Shown one piece after another: positions 12,245 through 21,423 of a DNA stretch of 64,000 nt. The position numbers and the translations under genes are program-made. Source of the DNA: an uncultured Pelagibacteraceae bacterium. Its GTDB lineage: Bacteria > Pseudomonadota > Alphaproteobacteria > Pelagibacterales > Pelagibacteraceae. The stretch covers positions 124,001 through 188,000 of the forward strand of contig CACFPS010000001.1 of assembly GCA_902568235.1 (NCBI GenBank), written 5' to 3'. A model generated the notes under the pieces. The model saw only the letters and a program-made list of their open reading frames with translations, did no database searches and had not been told where the DNA came from. The stretch's first letter is position 1; each line of letters begins with the position of its first letter.

Positions 12245-13340
12245 ATTCCTCATATAAAAATTTTTTAATATTGTTACAATTTGTTTGATAATTGGTTTCT
12301 ATTTGGCCAAAATTTTTAATTAAGATTAAGTTGACTTTGTCTGATCTGTTTTTTTTATCTAATTTCATAAATTTTAAAATTTTATTTAAATCTTGTACAT
12401 TAAATATTTGATTAAATTTATGCTTCATTTTTATTTTATACAGATGATTATTAATTAAGGTATAATTTTTTTTTGATAATAATTTTATTTGCATGCTATA
12501 TCTAATGGCATTTTTAATTCCTAAAATAACTGCTTCACCATGATTTAGTTTTTTTGAATATCCTAAGGTTGCTTCATATGCATGTGCAAATGTATGCCCA
12601 AGATTTAGTACTTTTCTTAAATTTTCTTCTTTCTCATCTTTAATAATTATTTTTTTTTTTAAATTACAACTATTTATAATTGCTTTTTGAATGATTGAGC
12701 TCTTTAAATTTAAAATAGATTTTAGATTTTTATCTAAATATTCAAAACTTTTTTTGTTATAAATTAAACTACTTTTTAATATCTCTGCATAACCACATAT
12801 TATTTCTCTATATGGTAAAGAGCATAAAAGGTCAGTATCAGAAATTACTAAATCTGGTTGATAAAAACTTCCAATTTGATTTTTTCCATACTCATTATTA
12901 ATCCCAGTTTTTCCACCTATTGAAGAGTCAACTTGAGCAAGTAAAGTTGTGGGAATATTAATAAATTTTAATCCTCTTTTAAATGTGCTTGATGCAAATC
13001 CTGCCACATCACCAGTGATACCTCCGCCAAAAGAAATTATACAATCTTCTCTATTAAATTTATTTTTAAATAATATTTGATGAATTGTTCTAATGCTTTT
13101 GAAGTTCTTATTTTTTTCATTTGCATTAAAAATATACAAAATTTTTTTTTTTGATTTTAAGTTATTAATAAGTTTTTTTTTTAATAAATTAGGGACATTT
13201 TTATCAATGATAATTAGAGATTTTTCAAAAATTATTTTTTTTTTAGAACAAATCTTATTAAAGTTTTTTAAAATATTTGAACCTACAATTACACTATATT
13301 TCTTTGTTTTGGTGTTTATTTTAAGTTCTGTTCTTTTCAT
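12237..13340 (-). CDS. aroB: 3-dehydroquinate synthase
   Basis: AroB converts DAHP to 3-dehydroquinate, the second step of the shikimate pathway, using NAD and a divalent metal. The 367-residue length is typical. The NAD-binding GGGITGDVAGFASS (about 103-116), PTTLLAQVDSSIGGKTGIN and the metal-ligand block NLGHTFAHAYE with NHGEAV are all present. It overlaps aroK by 20 bases on the same strand, so aroK-aroB form one unit. It is distinctly poly-lysine and A/T-rich. Confidence 0.96.
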   Translation of the reverse strand: MKRTELKINTKTKKYSVIVGSNILKNFNKICSKKKIIFEKSLIIIDKNVPNLLKKKLINNLKSKKKILYIFNANEKNKNFKSIRTIHQILFKNKFNREDCIISFGGGITGDVAGFASSTFKRGLKFINIPTTLLAQVDSSIGGKTGINNEYGKNQIGSFYQPDLVISDTDLLCSLPYREIICGYAEILKSSLIYNKKSFEYLDKNLKSILNLKSSIIQKAIINSCNLKKKIIIKDEKEENLRKVLNLGHTFAHAYEATLGYSKKLNHGEAVILGIKNAIRYSMQIKLLSKKNYTLINNHLYKIKMKHKFNQIFNVQDLNKILKFMKLDKKNRSDKVNLILIKNFGQIETNYQTNCNNIKKFLYEEFN

Positions 13341-13839
13341 AAAATTTTAATATTTTTTTTACAATTTGAATTTTATTTAGCTTATCACAGTTAATTGTAT
13401 AATTTGATTGTTTATATTTTTTTGATCTATCTTTAATAAGATTATTAATTTCGTAAGTACTTAGTTTTAAAGCCAAAGGTCTTTTTTTATTTTTTTTTAT
13501 TCTATTAATAAGTATTGCATTTTTCCAATTTAACCAAAAAGTTAATGAATTTATTAAACAATTTTTTCTTATTTTTATATTCATAAATCCACCACCACCA
13601 AGAGAAATTATTTTATTTTGTAAATTTAGATACTCCATTGAAATTTGTTCTTCCAAGTTTCTAAAATAATTTTCTCCGAATTTACTAAAAATTTCTGATA
13701 TTGTTTTTTTCTCTTTTTCCTCAATTTTTTCATCTATGTCTATAAAATCTAAATCCACATTTTTTGATAGTAATTTCCCTATAGAGGATTTGCCAGAACC
13801 CATCATTCCAACTAAAACTATGTTTTTTTTTGATTTCAT
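13321..13839 (-). CDS. aroK: Shikimate kinase
   Basis: Phosphorylates shikimate at O3, the fifth shikimate-pathway step. The P-loop GMMGSGKSS lies at 11-19, the shikimate-binding DIDEKIE at about 34-40, ENYFRNLEE near 55, and the shikimate-binding glycines LGGGGFMN near 80. KKRPLA is the lid arginine region. Size (172 aa) is typical. It is the first gene of an aroK-aroB unit. The 57 bases upstream separate it from a divergent small membrane-protein gene. Confidence 0.95.
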   Translation of the reverse strand: MKSKKNIVLVGMMGSGKSSIGKLLSKNVDLDFIDIDEKIEEKEKKTISEIFSKFGENYFRNLEEQISMEYLNLQNKIISLGGGGFMNIKIRKNCLINSLTFWLNWKNAILINRIKKNKKRPLALKLSTYEINNLIKDRSKKYKQSNYTINCDKLNKIQIVKKILKFYEKNRT

Positions 13840-13896
13840 CAGTTTCTTTTATTGAAAAACCACAAATATGTCTTATTTTGAAAATACTTAAATTAT

Positions 13897-14082
13897 ATGC
13901 AATTTACAAGAAATACAAGCAGTAGCAAATTAAGAGGTTTATTTAAACTACTGATAAAAGTTATTCTTGTAACTATCGTTCTATTTATTGGGGTAATTTT
14001 AATTGGAAAAATTGATTTTCCAGCACCAAATAAAAAAATTGAAAAGATCATGTCTAATGAAAACTTTAAGAAGATTAAATAG
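13897..14082 (+). CDS. Small single-pass membrane protein of unknown function
   Basis: The 61-residue product has a basic N-terminus (RNTSSSKLRG), one hydrophobic helix at about 18-40 (LLIKVILVTIVLFIGVILIG) and a lysine-rich tail. It is divergent from aroK, and its last 26 bases overlap the start of the next gene in a different frame, suggesting coupled translation. I do not recognise a family. The hydrophobic helix and operon position support a real gene. Confidence 0.55.
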   Translation: MQFTRNTSSSKLRGLFKLLIKVILVTIVLFIGVILIGKIDFPAPNKKIEKIMSNENFKKIK

Positions 14083-15799
14083 TTTATCTATTAATTTTAT
14101 AGCAATTTTTTTTTTTATAATAAATTTATATGCTAATGAACCTGTTGACATATGGAATATTGAGAAAGTAGACAACCCCAAAGTTTCTAAAGATACATCA
14201 ATTAAAAATGATACAGAGGGTAAAAACTTAATTGAAAACTCAAATACAGAGCGGCAAGAGAATTTAATAACAATTGGTCAAAAATTAGAAACCGAATCTG
14301 TCATGTTAGCTGGATTGTATGATCCGGCAGAAAATGGCCTGACAATAGACATGTGGTCTAATAGTGATGGCTATCAAATTAAACAATTATTAGACAGAAT
14401 AAATAATAAAAAATTATCAAATTATTCAGAAAAAATATTAGATATTGCTTTATTAACTAATTCTTATTTACCAGAAAATAATATTTCCTCTAAAGAATTT
14501 CTAGAATTTAAATATCAATATCTTATAAAGAAAAGTGATCTTGACCTTATAAAAAAATTTTTATCAAAAAATATTTCACTAGAAAATAAAGATAAAATTA
14601 TACGTTTTTATACTGATTTTTACTTGTCAACAGCTCAACTAGACAAGTCCTGTGAAATTTTTGATTTTGTTGAAGTGGCCAATGATGATTATTTAAATAA
14701 TTTTAAAATTTATTGTTTAATACATCAAGAAAAGAGAGAGAAAGCTCAACTTTTGTTTGATTTAGCTTCTGAACTTGGATCAATAAGTGATTTTTTTGAA
14801 AAAAAATTTAATATACTTATGGGGTATGAACAAAACGATGAAAAAATATCGGAAAAAAATATTCTGTATTTTCACTTGTCACACAAAACTAATATTAATT
14901 TTTTCTATGAGCCAAACTTAGACACCCCAAAATTTATATGGACTTATTTATCAGCTACAAATTTACTAAAAAAAACAGATTTAGTTGATATTGAAAATAT
15001 TGATCAAGTTCAGTTAATTGAAAAGGCTACCAGCGAGGAAATTTATGAAGAAAAAGATCTTCTAGATTTATATAAAAGATATAAATTTGACATTAATCAA
15101 CTAATTAATGCACTAGAAACCTACAAAGATCTACCTGAATATAAAGCAAGAGCATTACTTTATCAAAGATTACTGCTAGCTGTAGATATTGAACAAAAAC
15201 TAATTATTTCATCAAAATTGAATGAACTATTCAAAGAATCTAATTTAAGCAAAGCTTTTGACTCTGAGTTATCGGTTATTTTGAAAAATATAGACGTTGA
15301 TGAAGTACCTTCTAATTTTACAACTTTTTATAATAAAAACAAATATATAAAAAAAGATAAAAAATCAAAAATTAAATTTAATAATAAAATTATTCACCAA
15401 TCAAAATTAATTAACTATTTTTTAAATAAAATGAGTTTAAAAAAAACAGAAAAAGAAACTAATGAATTATTAAAAAAAATTAAAAAGAATAAAAAATACT
15501 TTGTTTCATCAAAAGATATAATGCTATTGGAATCTCTAAAGTCGGATGGAATTAAAATTCATAAAAAATATGATACTTTATACGAATATAAATCAAGCTT
15601 ACCAGCAGATATAAATTCAATGATAGTCAATGGTGAAACCGGGTTATTATTACTTATGTTAGTTGATATTATTGGCGAAGATAAAGTTGAAGATTTAGAT
15701 TTAGATTCAGTTAGTTTTATTGTTGGAATAATGAATGAGATGAAAATTATTGATTTAAGAAATGAACTTTTATTAAAAGTTCTTCCTTTAAAAGTTTAA
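14057..15799 (+). CDS. Predicted exported protein of unknown function, 580 residues
   Basis: I chose the ATG at 14057 (MKTLRRLNSL) because it gives a signal peptide: basic n-region, hydrophobic core about 12-25 (FIAIFFFIINLY), and a likely cleavage near YANEP. An upstream ATG at 14003 would bury the signal. The mature part is mostly predicted helix, perhaps solenoid-like. It contains AGLYDPAENGLTIDMW, which recalls an uncharacterised periplasmic protein of other alphaproteobacteria (memory only). It sits 20 bases before def. No catalytic motif is recognisable. Confidence 0.7.
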   Translation: MKTLRRLNSLSINFIAIFFFIINLYANEPVDIWNIEKVDNPKVSKDTSIKNDTEGKNLIENSNTERQENLITIGQKLETESVMLAGLYDPAENGLTIDMWSNSDGYQIKQLLDRINNKKLSNYSEKILDIALLTNSYLPENNISSKEFLEFKYQYLIKKSDLDLIKKFLSKNISLENKDKIIRFYTDFYLSTAQLDKSCEIFDFVEVANDDYLNNFKIYCLIHQEKREKAQLLFDLASELGSISDFFEKKFNILMGYEQNDEKISEKNILYFHLSHKTNINFFYEPNLDTPKFIWTYLSATNLLKKTDLVDIENIDQVQLIEKATSEEIYEEKDLLDLYKRYKFDINQLINALETYKDLPEYKARALLYQRLLLAVDIEQKLIISSKLNELFKESNLSKAFDSELSVILKNIDVDEVPSNFTTFYNKNKYIKKDKKSKIKFNNKIIHQSKLINYFLNKMSLKKTEKETNELLKKIKKNKKYFVSSKDIMLLESLKSDGIKIHKKYDTLYEYKSSLPADINSMIVNGETGLLLLMLVDIIGEDKVEDLDLDSVSFIVGIMNEMKIIDLRNELLLKVLPLKV

Positions 15800-15819
15800 G
15801 TAATATTGTAAAATAATTT

Positions 15820-16344
15820 ATGGCCATTCAAAAAATTATTACAGAACCAAATAAGATACTTCGTCAAATCTCCAAAAACGTTGATAAAGTTGGTAAAGAA
15901 GAGCAACAGCTAATGGACGATATGCTAGAGACCATGTATGACGCGAAAGGAATCGGATTAGCCGCAATACAAATAGGTATACCTAAAAGAATTTTAGTTA
16001 TGGATATTTCAAAAAATGAAGAAAAAAACGATCCTATGTATTTTGTAAATCCTATTATTAAAAATAAAAACTCAGAACTATCAATATACGAAGAAGGATG
16101 TTTATCTGTTCCAAACTATTTTGCAGAAATTAAAAGACCAAAAAAATGCGAAATAGAGTATTTGGATTATTATGGCCAAAAAAAAAATTTATTAGCTGAA
16201 GGTTTATTGGCAACATGTATTCAACATGAGATGGATCACTTAGAGGGAATTTTGTTTATTGATTATTTATCAAAAATTAAGAAAACAATGATTATAAAAA
16301 AATTATCAAAACAAAAAGATAGACCAGACAGAATTATTGTTTAA
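15820..16344 (+). CDS. def: Peptide deformylase
   Basis: Removes the formyl group from N-terminal Met of new proteins; metal-dependent and cytosolic. The three family motifs are present: GIGLAAIQIG (motif 1), EGCLSVP with the metal Cys (motif 2), and QHEMDHLEG with HExxH (motif 3). At 174 residues it is standard size. fmt starts 3 bases after the stop, so deformylase and formyltransferase are produced from one transcript. Confidence 0.97.
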   Translation: MAIQKIITEPNKILRQISKNVDKVGKEEQQLMDDMLETMYDAKGIGLAAIQIGIPKRILVMDISKNEEKNDPMYFVNPIIKNKNSELSIYEEGCLSVPNYFAEIKRPKKCEIEYLDYYGQKKNLLAEGLLATCIQHEMDHLEGILFIDYLSKIKKTMIIKKLSKQKDRPDRIIV

Positions 16345-16347
16345 TTT

Positions 16348-17268
16348 ATGAGTAAGAAAATAATCTTCATGGGTACCCCCAGTATATCCGGACAGATATT
16401 GAAATCTCTTTATCAAAATGGTTGTGAAATAGAAACAGTTTATACTCAACCACCAATAGCTTCACATAGAGGACAAAAAGTTAACAAATCTCCAGTTCAT
16501 ATAATATCTGAAATTTTAAATTTACCGGTAAGAACTCCCAATTCACTGGATACAGAAGAAGAAAAAAAATTTTTAAAAAATAGAAATATAAGTATGGGCA
16601 TTGTTGTTGCTTATGGGCAAATTTTAAAAAAAGATATTCTTGATATGTCAAAATATGGTTGGATCAATATTCATTATTCTCTTCTTCCTAAGTACCGTGG
16701 AGCAGCACCAATTCAAAGAGCAATTATGGATGGTGAAACTAAAACAGGTGTTTCAATTATGAAAATGGATGAAAAGTTAGACACGGGACCAATATGTAAT
16801 CAATACTCTATAAATATTTTAGATAATGAAAATACAGAAGAACTTGCAAGCAGGTTAACAAACTTGGCCTCAGAAAAAATTATTGAAAATATAGATAATA
16901 TTTTTGAAGGAAAAGCTATTTTTAAAAAACAAGATGATAGCAAATCTACTTATGCAAACAAAATTAAAAAAAATGAAGGAAAAATTAATTGGGATGAAAG
17001 TGCAGAATTAATTGTTGGAAAAATTAATGGTTTATATCCAAATCCTGGTGCGTGGTTTATGTTTAATGGAGAAAGGTATAAAATTTTAAAAGCAGAAATA
17101 TCAGGCGCAGAAGGAGAGACAGGAACCGTACTTACACAAAATTTGGATATAGCTTGTGGCAAAAAATCAATAAAAATATTAGAAATTCAAAGACAAGGAA
17201 GAAAGGCTCAAAAATCAAAAGAATTTTTGCTTGGCACGCAAATCAAAAAAGGTGCCAATATTGTTTAA
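16348..17268 (+). CDS. fmt: Methionyl-tRNA formyltransferase
   Basis: Transfers formyl from 10-formyl-THF to Met-tRNAfMet. The N-terminal Rossmann domain starts MSKKIIFMGTP. The catalytic block NIHYSLLPKYRGAAPIQRAI lies near 105-125, with the Asn and His of the active site, and DTGPI near 147. The smaller C-terminal tRNA-binding domain begins around 210 (INWDESAE). The 306-residue length is usual. It is sandwiched between def (3-base gap) and truA, whose ATG overlaps the fmt stop by one base. Confidence 0.97.
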   Translation: MSKKIIFMGTPSISGQILKSLYQNGCEIETVYTQPPIASHRGQKVNKSPVHIISEILNLPVRTPNSLDTEEEKKFLKNRNISMGIVVAYGQILKKDILDMSKYGWINIHYSLLPKYRGAAPIQRAIMDGETKTGVSIMKMDEKLDTGPICNQYSINILDNENTEELASRLTNLASEKIIENIDNIFEGKAIFKKQDDSKSTYANKIKKNEGKINWDESAELIVGKINGLYPNPGAWFMFNGERYKILKAEISGAEGETGTVLTQNLDIACGKKSIKILEIQRQGRKAQKSKEFLLGTQIKKGANIV

Positions 17269-18008
17269 TGTTTAGATATCAAATTTTAATTGAATATGAA
17301 GGAACTTCATATGTGGGTTGGCAAATTCAAAAAAAAGGAAAATCAATTCAAAAAACAATTCAATCAACTTTAGCAAAATTATTGAAGCAAAAAATTACAT
17401 TATATGGATCTGGCAGAACAGATGCTGGAGTTCATGCATTAGAACAATCAGCTCATTTTGATGTAAAAAATAAAATTAAAAATATTGATAAATTAATTAA
17501 ATCGTTAAATTTTTTTTTAAATTACAAAAGGATCTCAATAATTAACATTAAAAAGAAAAAAATTAATTTTCACGCAAGACATTCAGTTAAAGAAAGAACA
17601 TACTTATATATAATTCAAAATAGACTCTCGCCTTCGATTTTAAACAAAAATAAAGAATGGCATATTAAAAAAAAACTAGATATAAACTTAATTAAAAAAG
17701 GTGCAAAAAAGTTAATTGGAACCTTTGACTACTCAACATTCAGGTCTTCAAGTTGTCAAGCCAAAAGTCCTATAAGAACGATTAAATCAATAAAAATAAG
17801 ATCATCGAAAAATAAAATTGAAATAGAGTTTAAATCACGATCTTTTTTACAACAACAAGTAAGATCTATGGTTGGTTGTTTAAAATACTTAGGTGAAAAG
17901 AAATGGGACTTAAAGACTTTTGATAAAGTATTTAAATCTAAAAAAAGAATATTGTGTGCACCACCTGCACCACCTGAAGGACTTTTTTTAACGAAAGTTA
18001 CTTATTAG
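17268..18008 (+). CDS. truA: tRNA pseudouridine(38-40) synthase
   Basis: Isomerises U38-U40 in the anticodon arm of many tRNAs. The start at 17268 (MFRYQILIEYEGTSY) overlaps the fmt stop as TAATG. The longer frame upstream lies inside fmt and has no homology-like content. The catalytic aspartate is D52 in GSGRTDAGVHA. Other conserved blocks are FHARHSVKERTY, DYSTFRSS and SFLQQQVRSMVG. Length is 246. The last 21 bases overlap the convergent SET-domain gene. Confidence 0.95.
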   Translation: MFRYQILIEYEGTSYVGWQIQKKGKSIQKTIQSTLAKLLKQKITLYGSGRTDAGVHALEQSAHFDVKNKIKNIDKLIKSLNFFLNYKRISIINIKKKKINFHARHSVKERTYLYIIQNRLSPSILNKNKEWHIKKKLDINLIKKGAKKLIGTFDYSTFRSSSCQAKSPIRTIKSIKIRSSKNKIEIEFKSRSFLQQQVRSMVGCLKYLGEKKWDLKTFDKVFKSKKRILCAPPAPPEGLFLTKVTY

Positions 18009-18482
18009 CTTTTTCTTATTATTTATTGAAAATTTTTTATTTATTCGCCATCTGGATTCTGCTCTAACAATATAACCACAGCAGTTTTTAGATTTACATT
18101 TACAAGGGAATTGTTTGTAACTGTCATACTCAAATCCAAATCCATAGTCACAGGTAAATTCTTCACCTTTTTTAATATCTCTAATAGCTTTAACCCATAT
18201 CTTAAGTCCTTTGCCTTCATAGTCACAATTATTATTACATGAGTGATTAATAAGACCTGCCGTGTTCCAAGAGAAAGCTCCATCTAAATCAAATCTTTTA
18301 TTTATAGTGAACAAATAAATTGGCTTACTGTTATCGTATTTATTAGATTCTTCAGTTTGTTTTTTTGTTATCAGTTTTCCAACATAATCAATTATTTTTG
18401 TTCCTTCTTTTATATCTTTTGTAGCGTAAAGCCCTCGGCCTTTGTTATCTATATTTGATTTTTTAATTCTATATAATTTCAT
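17988..18482 (-). CDS. SET-domain protein lysine methyltransferase with post-SET zinc motif
   Basis: The 164-residue protein is nearly a bare SET domain. GRGLYATKDIKEG lies at 15-27, the cofactor/pseudoknot motif NHSC at 79-82, GEEFTCDYGF with the catalytic Tyr (Y113) at 107-116, and a post-SET CxCx4C module at 127-134 (CKCKSKNC) followed by GYIV. SET enzymes methylate protein lysines using SAM; bacterial targets are mostly undefined. It is the last gene of the rpmH-to-SET run, 30 bases after a histone-deacetylase-fold gene. The pairing is striking but any joint role is inference. Confidence 0.9.
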   Translation of the reverse strand: MKLYRIKKSNIDNKGRGLYATKDIKEGTKIIDYVGKLITKKQTEESNKYDNSKPIYLFTINKRFDLDGAFSWNTAGLINHSCNNNCDYEGKGLKIWVKAIRDIKKGEEFTCDYGFGFEYDSYKQFPCKCKSKNCCGYIVRAESRWRINKKFSINNKKKLISNFR

Positions 18483-18512
18483 AGTTGCTATTTATTATTA
18501 AATATAAAATTA

Positions 18513-19442
18513 TCAATCGAATTCTATCAATGCATCAACATGTCTTTTAGAGCTATCTTGAAGAGCCTTAAGATCATAACCACCTTCTAGAATTGAAACT
18601 ACTTTTCCATTGCAATATTTTTTGGAAGTTTCTAATATTCTTTTGGTAATATAATAATAATCCTCTGTTTTAAGGTTAAATTGAGCTAACGGATCATCTT
18701 CATGAGCATCAAATCCAGCACTTATTAATACAAACTCAGGATTAAACTTCTCTAATTTTTTTAAAGCAAATTCAAAAGCAATTAAATATTCCTCTGAACT
18801 TGTGCCAGCTGGCAAAGGTATATTGCAAATATTATTAAATTTACCTTTTTCTTGTTCAGAACCTGTTCCAGGATAATAGGGATATTGATGTGTTGATATT
18901 AGAAGAACTTTTTCATTTTCATAAAATATATCTTGGCTGCCATTGGGATGGTGCACATCAAAATCGACAATAGCTATTCTTTTATAATTATATTTTTTAA
19001 TAAGGTAATTTGCTCCAATGGCAATATTATTAAAAATACAAAACCCCATCGCTTTATTTTTTTCTGCGTGGTGACCCGGTGGTCTTACTGAACAAAATGC
19101 ATTTTTAAATTCTTTATTTTCAACTCCATCAATTGCAGTGATTATTGAGCCTACTGCATCAAAGGTAGCATACTTGCTCCCTGGTGAAATAATTGTGTCA
19201 CCATCAAGGGATGAATAACCTTTTTTAGGAAACGAATTTTTTACAAGATTTATATAATCAGAGCTATGTGTAGTTAATATTATTTCATCAGAAAATTTTG
19301 TTGGTTTTTTCCACAAAAGATTTTTGTTATTAAGTTTTTTAAAATTATCTATAATAACAGAAACTCTAGCTATCTGTTCTGGATGTCCAGTTCCAGTGTT
19401 GTGATTTTGATATGTATCAGAAGTTATTAAGCCAGTTTTCAC
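18513..19442 (-). CDS. Histone deacetylase superfamily (HDAC-fold) amidohydrolase
   Basis: The 309-residue enzyme has the arginase/deacetylase fold. RPPGHHAEKNKAMGFC carries the tandem active-site histidines, DFDVHHPNGSQDIF the Zn-binding Asp/His, and SAGFDAHEDDPLAQF the second Zn Asp, all near their usual positions. Bacterial members deacetylate acetylpolyamines, acetoin-related substrates or protein lysines. The substrate here is not evident. Its start overlaps the dapE stop by 4 bases, so it is translated with the lysine/DAP genes, and the SET gene follows. Confidence 0.92.
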   Translation of the reverse strand: MKTGLITSDTYQNHNTGTGHPEQIARVSVIIDNFKKLNNKNLLWKKPTKFSDEIILTTHSSDYINLVKNSFPKKGYSSLDGDTIISPGSKYATFDAVGSIITAIDGVENKEFKNAFCSVRPPGHHAEKNKAMGFCIFNNIAIGANYLIKKYNYKRIAIVDFDVHHPNGSQDIFYENEKVLLISTHQYPYYPGTGSEQEKGKFNNICNIPLPAGTSSEEYLIAFEFALKKLEKFNPEFVLISAGFDAHEDDPLAQFNLKTEDYYYITKRILETSKKYCNGKVVSILEGGYDLKALQDSSKRHVDALIEFD

Positions 19443-20581
19443 TTAAAATAATTTTGTAAAATACTATAATATATTTTAGTTAATTTTTTTAAATCAGAAA
19501 TAGAGGTTCTTTCATCAATCATGTGAATAGTGTTATTTCTTAATCCCAGTTCTAGTCTTGGGATTGATCCTAAAAAGCGGCTGTCACTCGTTCCACCTCT
19601 GCAATTTAATTTTGCTGAGTTTCCTGTAAATTTTTTAACAATTTTTTTAATCATGTGTATTTCTTTATTTGGTTGAGTATAAAAAGCCTCACCACTAACT
19701 CTATATTCTGTTTTAGTTTTACATTTTTCTTTTTTTGCAACCGAATTTATAATTTTATTTAATTTTTTCTTTAAAAAAGAAGATTTGTGTTTTGAATTAA
19801 ATCTAACATTAAATAGTGCATTTGCGGACTGTGGCACAACATTTTCAGACAAATTGTCTACATTCATTTTTGTAAACTCTAAATTAGATGGAGGCATAAA
19901 TTTTGTCCCATTGTCTAAAGATGTATTTTTTAATTTTGAAATTATTTTTGCTAGAGTTGTACATGGATTAATATAAGTTCCATAAAATGCTGAATGACCT
20001 GATTTTCCATATACAGTTATTGTCCCATTCATAGAACCACGTCTTCCTACTCTTATCTCATCTCCAAGAGATTTATTTGAAGATGGTTCTCCCACAATTG
20101 AAAAATCAATTTTTTCACCTTTTTTTCTTAAGTATTTCATAACCGTTGGACATCCATAGCCTGTAGTTTCTTCGTCTGCAGAAATAATAATCGAAATAGA
20201 TCCTTTAAATTTATTATTTTTTATAAAATTACTCACTGCACTTATCCAGCAAGCTATACCACCTTTCATATCTTGAGCGCCTCTGCCATTTAAATATCCT
20301 TTACTTACAACAGCTTTAAATGGTGGAAATTTCCAATTATCTAAGTTGGCTACAATATCTGTATGGCCTAAATACATTATGTTTGGCTTTGATTTCCCAT
20401 ACCTTGCATATAAATTGAGCGCTGGTTTAGGTCCAGTTCCTTTTGATTTTATTATTGTACATTTAAACCCAATTGCAGTTAATTTTTTAGATAAGAATTT
20501 CATTATACCTTTGTCTTCAGTTTTAACTGTTGGAAATCTTATTAGCTCTTGAGCTAATTTTAATTCATTATAATTTTTCAT
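19439..20581 (-). CDS. dapE: Succinyl-diaminopimelate desuccinylase
   Basis: M20-family di-zinc hydrolase that releases LL-diaminopimelate for lysine and peptidoglycan synthesis. Metal ligands appear as GHTDIV (near 72), RGAQDMKGG (near 106) and DEETTGYGC (near 136), with a dimerisation domain from about 180 and the C-terminal His. The 380-residue length is typical. The dapD stop lies 4 bases upstream of its ATG, giving a dapD-dapE pair that covers two of the succinylase-branch steps. Confidence 0.95.
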   Translation of the reverse strand: MKNYNELKLAQELIRFPTVKTEDKGIMKFLSKKLTAIGFKCTIIKSKGTGPKPALNLYARYGKSKPNIMYLGHTDIVANLDNWKFPPFKAVVSKGYLNGRGAQDMKGGIACWISAVSNFIKNNKFKGSISIIISADEETTGYGCPTVMKYLRKKGEKIDFSIVGEPSSNKSLGDEIRVGRRGSMNGTITVYGKSGHSAFYGTYINPCTTLAKIISKLKNTSLDNGTKFMPPSNLEFTKMNVDNLSENVVPQSANALFNVRFNSKHKSSFLKKKLNKIINSVAKKEKCKTKTEYRVSGEAFYTQPNKEIHMIKKIVKKFTGNSAKLNCRGGTSDSRFLGSIPRLELGLRNNTIHMIDERTSISDLKKLTKIYYSILQNYFK

Positions 20582-20585
20582 TAAT

Positions 20586-21416
20586 CTATTCTCTTAAAAG
20601 ATCGTTTATAGAAGTTTTTGATCTAGTTTTTTCATCAACTTGTTTGATAATAACTGCACAATATAAGGATGGTGCAGAAGAATTATTCTTATCCGGCAAA
20701 GAACCAGGTACGACTACCGAGTAAGGTGGTATCTTTCCGTAAGTTATTTCACCAGTTTTTCTATTTACAATTTTAGTTGATTGTCCAATATACATTCCCA
20801 TACTTAATACTGATCCTTCACCTACAATGACTCCTTCTACAACTTCAGACATAGCTCCAACGAAGACATTATCTTCAATAATTGTTGGCAATGCTTGAGC
20901 CGGTTCAAGAACTCCACCAATTCCACTTCCTGCAGAAATATGGCAATGCTTACCAATTTGTGAACAACTGCCAGCACGACTAAAACAATCCATCATAGTT
21001 CCTTGATCAATGTAAGCTCCAATATTAACAAAGCATGGCATTAAAACTACATTCTTTCCTATGAACGATCCTTTTCTTACAGGAGAATTTGGAACCATCC
21101 TAAACCCAGCTTGTTCAAATTCTTTATCTCCCCAGCCAGCTGTTTTCCCTTTTAAAATATTACTCTTATCTCTCCAGCTCGAATAAGGTCCCGCAAGAGT
21201 CTCCATTCCATGAATTCTAAAGCTAAGCATAATTGCTTTTTTTAAGTGTTGATGAGTTACCCATTCACCATTAATTTTTTCAGCAACTCGGGATTTACCA
21301 CTATCTAAATCACTAATAACTTCATTAATTGCATCTTTTAATGATTGATCTGAATTTTGGTTTACTTGATCTTTATTTTCCCAAGCCTCATTTATAATTT
21401 TTTCTATATCACTCAT
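20586..21416 (-). CDS. dapD: Tetrahydrodipicolinate N-succinyltransferase
   Basis: Succinylates tetrahydrodipicolinate in the DAP/lysine pathway. An N-terminal helical domain is followed by a left-handed beta-helix with hexapeptide repeats (GKNVVLMPCFVNIGAYIDQGT, GKHCHISAGSGIGGVLEP, EDNVFVGAMSEVVEG). The length of 276 is usual. It is 7 bases downstream of the HAD gene and 4 upstream of dapE. Confidence 0.96.
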   Translation of the reverse strand: MSDIEKIINEAWENKDQVNQNSDQSLKDAINEVISDLDSGKSRVAEKINGEWVTHQHLKKAIMLSFRIHGMETLAGPYSSWRDKSNILKGKTAGWGDKEFEQAGFRMVPNSPVRKGSFIGKNVVLMPCFVNIGAYIDQGTMMDCFSRAGSCSQIGKHCHISAGSGIGGVLEPAQALPTIIEDNVFVGAMSEVVEGVIVGEGSVLSMGMYIGQSTKIVNRKTGEITYGKIPPYSVVVPGSLPDKNNSSAPSLYCAVIIKQVDEKTRSKTSINDLLRE

Positions 21417-21423
21417 AATATTA

